NCBI GenBank assembly: GCA_012960475.1
Contig: DUBE01000027.1
Span: forward strand, 1-32,152
DNA: 32,152 nucleotides
Reading direction: 5' to 3'
Source of the DNA: Planctomycetota bacterium
GTDB lineage: Bacteria; Planctomycetota; UBA1135; GCA-002686595
Part shown: one piece after another, positions 1 through 6,565 of the stretch
Numbering within the stretch: position 1 is the first letter of the stretch
Layout of the letters: each line of letters begins with the position of its first letter
The notes under the pieces: model-generated
What the model saw: only the letters and a program-made list of their open reading frames with translations
Database searches by the model: none
What the model was told of the DNA's origin: nothing
Made by a program: the position numbers and the translations under genes

Positions 1-914
1 CCTTGCAGTCCCGCGGGGGGAGCAATGTTCAGCAACTCATAGAGCGTGGGAGCCAAATCCACCATGGATACGGGCTGGGTCACTCGTGTGGGTGCCAGGC
101 CGGGCATGCGAATGATCAAGGGAACGCGCAGGACCTCTTCGTACAAGGTGCGTCGGTGCATCGACCCACCATGCTCCTGAAACTCTTCTCCATGGTCAGC
201 AACAAGCAGCACAAGCGTGTTTTCTTCTACTCCGACGGTTTCAAGATGCTGCAAGAGGCGTTCGATGTGCATGTCGGTGAACGCGACTTCGCCAGCATAG
301 AGTTCCAGTGGTTCTTCCCCTCGGGTGAGTCCTTCGTGAGGCTGGTAGATATGATGGGGGTCAAAGTAGTGCACCCACAAAAACCAGGGCTGATTCTGTT
401 GGCGTTGATCGATCCAGGTGATGGCTTTGTCGCTCAGCCGTTCGGAGCTGACTTGAGCGTGAGACTCGCGACGCTGGTTGTAGTGTTTGACCAGTTCGTC
501 GTCGTATTCATCGAAACCATTTTGGAGGCCGAATCGTTTGCCCAGGAAAATGTGAGAGCCGATGCCGCTTGTTGTGTATCCGCGGGCACTCATTGTTTGT
601 GCGAGCGTGGGAATTTCATTGCCTACACCTCTGCGGTCATCAACTGCACCGTGAGAGCGCGCATGGCGGCCGGTCATCAGGGTCGCCAAGCTCGGCAGGG
701 TCCAGGAACTTGCGCTCCAAGCCTGCTCGAACACTGCGCCCTGTTTGGCCAAGGCGTCTATTCCCGGAGTTTCTCGCTCGGCTCCATACGTGCCGAGATG
801 GTCGGCGCGCAGGGTGTCGATGGTGATGATCAATAGATTGAATTCACCCGCCTCTTGGCTTGGGTGTGAGCATGCTGCAAGCAGACAAGTGGTTATGATC
901 AGCGTGCGTACCAT
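1..914 (-). CDS. Sulfatase-like hydrolase lipoprotein (C-terminus beyond the window)
   Basis: The frame runs from ATG at 914 off the window start, giving 304 residues with no stop. The N-terminus is a lipoprotein signal (LLAAC, Cys15), so the protein is probably anchored outside the cytoplasm. The sulfatase/alkaline-phosphatase fold is shown by the metal motif IDTLRADHLGTYG (Asp33), TLPSLATLMTGRHARSHG around residue 72, and the second metal motif ADHGEEFQEHGG. True sulfatases have C/S-x-P-x-R, whose Cys or Ser becomes formylglycine. Here the nucleophile position is Thr72 (T-L-P-S-L). By analogy with Thr-nucleophile relatives such as alkaline phosphodiesterases and LtaS, it may cleave phosphate esters, not sulfate esters; that is inference. 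It follows the glycosyltransferase gene by 15 nt and is probably co-transcribed with it. Confidence 0.9.
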   Translation of the reverse strand, partial: MVRTLIITTCLLAACSHPSQEAGEFNLLIITIDTLRADHLGTYGAERETPGIDALAKQGAVFEQAWSASSWTLPSLATLMTGRHARSHGAVDDRRGVGNEIPTLAQTMSARGYTTSGIGSHIFLGKRFGLQNGFDEYDDELVKHYNQRRESHAQVSSERLSDKAITWIDQRQQNQPWFLWVHYFDPHHIYQPHEGLTRGEEPLELYAGEVAFTDMHIERLLQHLETVGVEENTLVLLVADHGEEFQEHGGSMHRRTLYEEVLRVPLIIRMPGLAPTRVTQPVSMVDLAPTLYELLNIAPPAGLQ

Positions 915-929
915 GGGCGCAAAAGTAGC

Positions 930-2672
930 CTATTGGCGCATGGCATTCAAAGCGAAGACCTCCAGGGGAGGTCCGAAGCGCTCGGCCCGCAAGACGCGAA
1001 GGGCAAATGCTGGCGGAGCTGGCCGGGTCAGGTCCTGGTAGGCCAGTGGAACTTCATGGGGCGGTCCGGGTTTGAACTCTGTCAGCTTGGGGTAGAGGGA
1101 GCGGACCGCTTCGGTCAAGTTGTTGAATGCGTGCAGCACACGGTGGTCTTCATATACCTCAAGGATGAAGAGCCGGCCACCAGTGAGATCCTCCAAGTAT
1201 CGGGCCGGATCATCCTTCATTGTCTTCAGGCGTTCTTTTTCTATGGGACTGAATCGTAGGTTCCAGGCTTGCTCCTGTGGACGGCCTTGGAGTTGATCCC
1301 GTTGGTAGGAAGACCAGTTGAGTTGCCGACGATGGGCCAGTGGATGGTCTGCTTCGTCGGCGGCCGTGGACTCATCGGTCTTGAAGAGTGGCAGTACATT
1401 CGGGCGGAAGACATAGATGGGATCATCTTTGTCCGCAACATGTGTGGCCAGCCACTGTGCCGCATGATCAAGGGTCGACGGACGTTGGCGCAGGACGCAG
1501 AGTTTGATTCCGACCAGGGTGGGAAACAAGGCGAGCAGGGCGGCAAGCGTGAGGGCCAGGCGTCGCGCTCCCTGGGTGTTCAGGCGGGAGAGCCCCCAAG
1601 CCGTCCAAGCGGCCAGGAACGGGATCAGGGGCAGCATGAAGCGCTCCCCGGTCCTTGGATTGAGCGCGATGACCAGCAAATAGGGCAGCACGTAGGCCAA
1701 GGTGATCCGGCGTTCGATGCGTGTTCCTGCTGCCAGACCCTGACTCATGCGATTTCGCAGGGTGACTAGCAGGGCCAGCAGTACCCCAATGGTCAAGGCC
1801 GGTTCCCAGCCGATCAAGGTCCGTAGAATTATTGGAAGGCCTCCACCTTTGAACTGACTGAGAAACATCTCGTGTCCACCCAATTCCAAAGTGTCGGCGG
1901 TCTTGGTCAGGTTCACACCCTCGAAGAGGAAGGGATAGCAGAACAAGAAGGCCAAGGTCAGGCCGGCTAGGGGAATCAACAAGCGTAGGTGCCTGCGCCA
2001 GCCGCGATTCTTCAAGACGTGCGCCAAGAGCACGGGAAAGCCTAGACCAACTCCGCTTTGCAGGGTACCAATGGCCAGCCCACCCACCAGGGTGACCAGC
2101 AGGTAGTTCTTGATGGTCGGAGAGCGAGCGAGTCGCATGCAGGCGACCACCGTCAGGCCCGGCCAGGCTACAGCTGCCCCATGGGGTCTGGCTTGAGTGC
2201 CGAAGTGGATCGCCAGCAGGCTCGTGCCTGCCAGCAGGGCCGCGAGGAGAGCCCAGCGGTCGCTCATGAACCTGCGTGCCAGCAGCCAGCCGGCTGGAAC
2301 CACCAACAAGGAGAGCCAGGCTACTGTCTTGCGCACGCGCAGGACGGGGGCAGCAGCTGCTTTCAGATGCACGTCGAGGGTGGCGTTCTTCGGAGGCAGC
2401 GGGGCGGGGTTTGCGGTGAGCGCTGCGAGATACGCGGTGACAAGGGGGTACTTGGCCCAGTCATCGCTCTCACTGGCAAGCGGTATCCCCGTTTCGATGG
2501 TCTGAACCTGGACCACGATGTGGGCGTCGGGCTCGATGTTCAGAGGCAGCAGGTAGTCAAGACCTGGGAAGCGTAGGAGTCCGGCGAGAACTCCGATTGC
2601 GAGCAGCGCGAGGAGGACTCTCCCGTGCGGAGCAGGGATTGGGGGCGTTGGTGGCGAAGTGCTGCGAGTCAT
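930..2672 (-). CDS. Multi-pass membrane glycosyltransferase, GT39/ArnT-like
   Basis: 580 residues, ATG start. After a short Pro-rich cytoplasmic N-terminus there is a transmembrane helix (about 18-36), then a first external loop with NIEPDAHIV (Asp49), the position of the acidic catalytic residue in lipid-linked sugar transferases of the GT39/GT-C type. About ten further hydrophobic segments follow up to about residue 400. A soluble C-terminal domain of about 170 residues (DKDDPIYVF onwards) completes the protein. This layout matches dolichyl/undecaprenyl-phosphate-sugar transferases, which add a sugar to a protein or envelope glycan on the outer face of the inner membrane. The donor and acceptor cannot be read from the sequence. 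It is the first gene of a likely two-gene operon with the sulfatase-like lipoprotein. Confidence 0.75.
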   Translation of the reverse strand: MTRSTSPPTPPIPAPHGRVLLALLAIGVLAGLLRFPGLDYLLPLNIEPDAHIVVQVQTIETGIPLASESDDWAKYPLVTAYLAALTANPAPLPPKNATLDVHLKAAAAPVLRVRKTVAWLSLLVVPAGWLLARRFMSDRWALLAALLAGTSLLAIHFGTQARPHGAAVAWPGLTVVACMRLARSPTIKNYLLVTLVGGLAIGTLQSGVGLGFPVLLAHVLKNRGWRRHLRLLIPLAGLTLAFLFCYPFLFEGVNLTKTADTLELGGHEMFLSQFKGGGLPIILRTLIGWEPALTIGVLLALLVTLRNRMSQGLAAGTRIERRITLAYVLPYLLVIALNPRTGERFMLPLIPFLAAWTAWGLSRLNTQGARRLALTLAALLALFPTLVGIKLCVLRQRPSTLDHAAQWLATHVADKDDPIYVFRPNVLPLFKTDESTAADEADHPLAHRRQLNWSSYQRDQLQGRPQEQAWNLRFSPIEKERLKTMKDDPARYLEDLTGGRLFILEVYEDHRVLHAFNNLTEAVRSLYPKLTEFKPGPPHEVPLAYQDLTRPAPPAFALRVLRAERFGPPLEVFALNAMRQ

Positions 2673-2830
2673 GGGCTGAGCCCATCTTCTGTTAGGGGTG
2701 CTTGGACTGCTCCTCTGGTTCTAGCGGCATCTGCAGGGTCTGAAAGTCCCCCAAAAAGGAGATTCTTTGGGGCGTCAACCAGAATACACCCCTAGGGCTC
2801 AGCGCGAAGCTCTCCTGTACAGCCAGGCTT

Positions 2831-3364
2831 CTACCCTCTTGCCTTCTTGCTGGTCGTCTTCCTCTCGGTGGCCTTCTTGCTGCTCTTTTTCTTGTTCGCC
2901 TTGCTTGTGGCATTTCCGGCCAGAGACCCTTCGTAGGCAGTGACAAACTTCTTTGCGGTCATGCGTTTGAAGACGCGGCCGATGACAGGTAGCGGTACAT
3001 CTTCGAGTTTCTTGACCCGTACGCAGGACTTGCCCATGTCGAGCTTCTTGCCCGTCGCAAGCCACTCCTCTTGAAAGCGCTCTGACTCTGCCTCGTCGGC
3101 GTATACACAGAACAGATGGAGGCCGATGTGGTTCTTCTGGGAGGCAATTCCGGCGAAGGGCAGGGGTTCGCTGGGTTTGCAGTGGTAGCCCGCAGGGTAA
3201 ATTGAATGGGGCAGGTACCAGCTGGGCATGCCGTACTGCATGCCCTCTTCAAACTTCTTGTCGATGTTCTTGTTGATGACTTCGCGTAGGGCTTGGATGG
3301 TTTTGCGCCGATCAGGGGCCAGGTTGGCGAGGTACTGCTTGAGGGTGGAGGTCTTGGTTGCCAT
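2831..3364 (-). CDS. DUF1801 (YdhG-like) protein with Lys-rich tail
   Basis: 177 residues from ATG at 3364; an in-frame GTG two codons upstream (3370) is possible but less likely. Residues 1-140 are a DUF1801 domain: LKQYLANLAPDRRKTIQALREVI, the GMPSWYLP segment, and the KKLDMGKSCVRVKKLEDVPL segment near the end. Family members are small cytoplasmic proteins of unknown biochemical role. The last 30 or so residues are almost only Lys, Ser, Thr, Ala and Arg (KKKSSKKATERKTTSKK), resembling a histone-H1-like tail, which suggests nucleic-acid or polyanion binding (inference). No neighbour on its strand is close enough to suggest an operon. The 158 bp between it and the glycosyltransferase gene hold no gene I can support. 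Confidence 0.8.
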   Translation of the reverse strand: MATKTSTLKQYLANLAPDRRKTIQALREVINKNIDKKFEEGMQYGMPSWYLPHSIYPAGYHCKPSEPLPFAGIASQKNHIGLHLFCVYADEAESERFQEEWLATGKKLDMGKSCVRVKKLEDVPLPVIGRVFKRMTAKKFVTAYEGSLAGNATSKANKKKSSKKATERKTTSKKARG

Positions 3365-3595
3365 GGGCACCAGGATAGGCGCAGGGGTAGCCCACGGGCA
3401 GTCGATACAACAGGTACTGCATCTGGAGCGTCCCTGAAAGCATCCCCAGGCGCGATTCTCACGCCTTATTGACCATTCTGCGCTGACTTCACTAAGGCTT
3501 CAAGTCAGGCCCAGGTTGAGTTGGGGCCTTGTCCGAGGTTGGGTGGGCCGAATTGGCCACTTGCGCCCCTTTGCCCACTCGGTCATGCTGCGAAC

Positions 3596-4585
3596 ATGAT
3601 GATTGGTGCCCTCCTTTTATTGTGTTGTACTCAAAATCCTGAACCTGCTCCTGCCCCGAAACAGCCTGCGGATGCTTGGGAACTTCTGACACAAGAGCAT
3701 GATGCCAACGGCGACGGCAAGATCACTCGCAAGGAGTACTCTCGTGGGGACGAGCGTTGGAACCGGCTCGATAAGAATGGAGATGGGATCCTGTTGCGGG
3801 ATGAGGTCATGGGGCGATCCACCGAACGAGGTCGGGGTCGAAGGGGTGGCCGCGGCGCTCTTGGCGGTCGTCGTGATGGTCGGGGCGGACTTGGGCGTGG
3901 TGCGCCTCTCAAGGTGGGCAAGGTCGCCCCCGACTTTGATCTGGAGATCCTGCCCCCGCCGACTCCCAAGTCACACGGGAACAGCAAGGATAGAAAGCCC
4001 GAGGCAAAACCCAAGGAGCCCAAGGAGGGCAAGAAGACCAAGGCCAAAGCAGCTAAACCCAAGACCATCAAGCTGTCGTCATTCAAGAACAAGCGTCCCG
4101 TTGCTTTGATTTTTGGCAGTTATACATGACCTCCCTTTCGCCGGTCGGTCGATCGGCTCAAGCGTCTGCACTCGAAGTACGGTAAGGACGTTGAGTTCTT
4201 GATGGTCTATATCGCCGAAGCCCATGCTATTGATTCACCCATGCCCGGGGGCACTCGCCGAGGCGACCCCGTGGTGCAGGACCCAATCACCAGTGAGGAG
4301 CGTCGGGAGGTGGCTACTACTTGCCAGGGTGCGCTGGACATGAGTCCCCTTAGGATGTTGCTCGACAACATGAAGAACACCACTTCACAGGCCTATGCGG
4401 CTTATCCGGATAGGCTCTATCTGGTGGGCAAGAACGGAAAGCTCGCTTGGGTTGGGGACCCTGGTCCACGGGGCTTTGAACCTGGCGAACTCGAAGACGC
4501 GATTCGCAAGGAGTTGGGGCTTGAGGACGACTCGCAAGAGCAATCCGACAAGAAGTCCAAGCGGGACGATCAGACGGGCGCGTAG
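3596..4585 (+). CDS. Deiodinase-like selenoprotein with EF-hand pair (TGA 4127-4129 read as Sec)
   Basis: One 329-residue frame containing an in-frame TGA as codon 178. Residues 1-11 are a short hydrophobic export or lipoprotein signal (MMIGALLLLCC). Two EF-hand loops follow: DANGDGKITRKE (36-47) and DKNGDGILLRDE (59-70). Next come an Arg/Gly-rich linker (74-102), the redoxin-like start APDFDLEIL, a Lys-rich insert (about 121-157), then VALIFGSYT-U-PPF. Vertebrate deiodinases have FGSCTUPPF or FGSATUPPF at this point. After the TGA, FLMVYIAEAHAID matches deiodinase FLVIYIEEAHASD; His210 is 32 residues after Sec178, the spacing of Sec126 and His158 in type I deiodinase. DNMKNTTSQAYAAYPDRLYL also matches. 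The fold is thioredoxin-like; the substrate in bacteria is unknown. Start chosen at the ATG pair before the signal; a TTG at 3521 would add 25 unlikely residues. No Shine-Dalgarno is visible. Sec synthesis genes are not in the window. Confidence 0.93.
4127..4129 (+). other. In-frame TGA read as selenocysteine (Sec178)
   Basis: The TGA lies between codons for GSYT and PPF, exactly where deiodinases have Sec. Downstream codons stay in the same frame for 152 more residues of clear deiodinase homology, so this is a recoded codon and not the gene end. Annotation software that treats TGA only as a stop would split the gene into a truncated 5' ORF and a 128-residue ORF starting at 4199. Confidence 0.92.
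4135..4162 (+). promoter_or_regulatory. Bacterial SECIS-like hairpin
   Basis: Upper stem GCCGGTC (4140-4146) pairs with GATCGGC (4151-4157): seven pairs including one G-U, closed by the tetraloop GGTC (4147-4150). Below it is a 2x2 internal loop (TC/TC), then CTT (4135-4137) pairing with AAG (4160-4162). Counting the T of TGA as 1, the loop is at 21-24. In E. coli fdhF the SECIS loop carries GGUC at 22-25, and its G and U contact SelB. The position, loop sequence and stem length therefore fit a bSECIS element, although the bulged U of fdhF has no clear counterpart. The hairpin lies inside the coding sequence, as expected in bacteria. Confidence 0.85.
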
Positions 4586-4666
4586 GCGCTCAGCGGGATC
4601 ATCGGTCCCGGCATTGTGTAGCCAGACCCATAAGGCTTTCGACTCGTTCGGCGAAGACACGCAAGA

Positions 4667-4679
4667 GGGGCCGAGCCCC
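4667..4679 (-). terminator. Short GC hairpin after the 4688-6343 gene
   Basis: GGGGC/GCCCC with a 3-nt loop, read on the minus strand about 9 nt beyond the stop of the secreted-protein gene and followed by TCTT, which is only a weak U tract. It lies between two converging genes. Possible weak terminator; the stem is short. Confidence 0.35.
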
Positions 4680-4687
4680 GCAAGATC

Positions 4688-6343
4688 CTACTGAAACAGT
4701 ACCGACACGCCGCCCGTGAAGTTCGATGTGGGGCCCGGATCCAGGTCGCGGAACCAGCAGGCAAAATGCCAGGTTTCTCCCGGCAGAATTACAGTCTGCG
4801 CCGGATCAGGCAAGGCGCTCATGTCTACATCGATGCCCATGATTCCATCGCTGTCACTGACCTGGACCTGGGTCACAAAGCGACCGATTACCCCACTCAA
4901 GCACAGGTTTCCGTGCGAGCCCCCAGGCCCGATGATCAGTCCGGGCGTCTGGGAACAGAGGAAGTAGCCGAATTGGCCCGAGGGCAAGCTGCTTGCGACG
5001 AGGGCCAGATCCTGATGACCCACGAGCGGGCTGCCAATCACATTGATCATGGCCGTGTCTCCTGTGGAGTTTGGCGTCGAGGTGCAGTAGTGGTTGGCAG
5101 CATCAACAAAGGTATCGATCTGTACCGCGCCATCGATGAACTGCAGTTGCTCGAAATTGATCAATCGATCGAGCCCATCACGATTCGTTTGGGTGTCTTC
5201 CACAGTCAGGCTGCCGTCCATCAGGTACACGTTGTAATCTGCAATTGGGCCGATGTAGTCGCCCGTGTCGAAGCCTGCCTGTCCGTCGAGATGGTCCTGA
5301 CCTCCCGCGCCCTGCATGCGGTTGTTGCCCGCGTTCCCAAGCAGCGTTCCATCTTCTTGGTTGCCTCGTAAGGCTGTGTTAGCCGTGCCCAGCAGTTCCA
5401 CATGATTCAAGTAGCGTGATTTGAAGGAATATTCGAGGTTGCTTGCGACGCGGGCGTGGAATGTGCCGCTGAAACTTGCCACGACTTCTGCTCGGTGGCT
5501 GTGATAGGGTGGGAAGAACCCTTCGAGGATCGCAACGATGTTCGGGTCACCCGATTCCATTTCAGTACGCGACGAGAAGATGTACTCGCCGTTGTTGGGT
5601 TCGTGTTGCCACATGCCGTACCAGGTCTCCATTGTGAAGGCGAGATACTCGAAAGGGATATCTGCCGGGGGCAGACCCGGAGGCGGGTTGTAGAAACCGC
5701 TGCTTACCGCATGATTGCTGGCCGCCACGATCAAGCTCTGTAGGGCAGGCATGGTGGGGATCAGGCCATAGCCGTGCATCAGGTGGACAAGCTCTTCATA
5801 GGAAGCGTCGCGCCTGGGATTCTGCCCCACATATTGGCTGCTGCCAGGCAGAATGATCTCCTCGCCCAACAGGTCCTGGATGGGTGCTTCGTAGGTGTTC
5901 ATGAATTGATTGACTTGAGAGCCACCGAAGGAACCGGGCGTGGGGAAGAGCACCATGGTCGCGCGTAGGTTTCCCATGGAGTCCCGCAGTGCTTGCTTGT
6001 CCGAGCCAAATACGGTCCCCGGCACATCGCCCATATGTTGCTCAAGGATGCGTCGGGCGTGGGTCACCTTGGCATTGGGTACATTCTGGTGAATCAGAAA
6101 GTGGACCGGGTTGCCGTTGTCCGCCACGATCTTGGTGTAGCGTGCGAAAACATTGGTGATCGTTGGATGCACCGAAGCCGGTAGATTGACGATGCCGTCG
6201 GGTGAACCAGAGGTGTCGATGTTGTCGAGGGAACCGACTATAGGGCCGCCTTGGGGAGATGGGCTTGCAAGGGTCACGAGAGCATTGCCGGCAGGCGCCA
6301 GGAAGACAGCGCAGATTGCCAGTCGCAGGAGGGGATTCTTCAA
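4688..6343 (-). CDS. Secreted protein with RTX-like Ca-binding repeats and a C-terminal planctomycete domain
   Basis: 551 residues. The start is TTG at 6343; an in-frame TGA four codons upstream excludes a longer start, and the signal peptide (KNPLLRLAICAVFLAPAGNA) begins right there. Residues about 40-320 are a domain I do not recognise; they include YEELVHLMHGYGL, which has a metallopeptidase-like look but no proven HExxH. Around 330-365 is a Gly/Asp/Asn-rich stretch (GNAGNNRMQGAGGQDHLDGQAGFD) of the RTX beta-roll type, which usually binds calcium. Residues about 417-550 are the shared domain with Cys, NSTG, QFGYFL, LCLSGVIGRF, GETWHF, WFRD and SNFT. The protein is probably extracellular or surface bound. 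A 222-bp gap separates it from the next secreted-protein gene upstream on the same strand. Confidence 0.85.
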   Translation of the reverse strand: MKNPLLRLAICAVFLAPAGNALVTLASPSPQGGPIVGSLDNIDTSGSPDGIVNLPASVHPTITNVFARYTKIVADNGNPVHFLIHQNVPNAKVTHARRILEQHMGDVPGTVFGSDKQALRDSMGNLRATMVLFPTPGSFGGSQVNQFMNTYEAPIQDLLGEEIILPGSSQYVGQNPRRDASYEELVHLMHGYGLIPTMPALQSLIVAASNHAVSSGFYNPPPGLPPADIPFEYLAFTMETWYGMWQHEPNNGEYIFSSRTEMESGDPNIVAILEGFFPPYHSHRAEVVASFSGTFHARVASNLEYSFKSRYLNHVELLGTANTALRGNQEDGTLLGNAGNNRMQGAGGQDHLDGQAGFDTGDYIGPIADYNVYLMDGSLTVEDTQTNRDGLDRLINFEQLQFIDGAVQIDTFVDAANHYCTSTPNSTGDTAMINVIGSPLVGHQDLALVASSLPSGQFGYFLCSQTPGLIIGPGGSHGNLCLSGVIGRFVTQVQVSDSDGIMGIDVDMSALPDPAQTVILPGETWHFACWFRDLDPGPTSNFTGGVSVLFQ

Positions 6344-6565
6344 GGGAAGGTCTCAGGGTGAAAAGGAGATCAGACCCTTTGATCATACTCTTCTGGCCTG
6401 AAGGCTGGTTGTGACGGAACAACTGGCGCAGTCGAGCGATTCGCTATGGCCCACCGGGTGGGGTTCAACGGTGAGAGGTCCCTGCGGGTGCCTCGCAGAG
6501 AGACGGAATGGACTCCTATCCCAAGTGGAGTTTTCTTGGCGGCAATCCTTGTCGCCACTGTACCG

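Noticed and set aside
3..836. 277-residue plus-strand ORF at the window start
   Set aside because: It is antisense to the sulfatase-like gene, whose minus-strand frame has a signal peptide and clear family motifs. The plus-strand translation has no recognisable domain.
3469..3497. Possible sigma-70 promoter (TTGACC, 17-nt spacer, CTAAGG) before the selenoprotein gene
   Set aside because: The -10 element matches poorly, and such partial matches are common by chance.
3521..3595. Longer N-terminus of the selenoprotein from TTG 3521
   Set aside because: The extra 25 residues would precede the hydrophobic export segment and carry no signal features; two ATG codons sit directly before that segment.
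4199..4585. Independent 128-residue gene after the TGA
   Set aside because: It has only a TTG start, no ribosome site, and begins in the middle of a conserved deiodinase strand. It is the C-terminal part of the selenoprotein.
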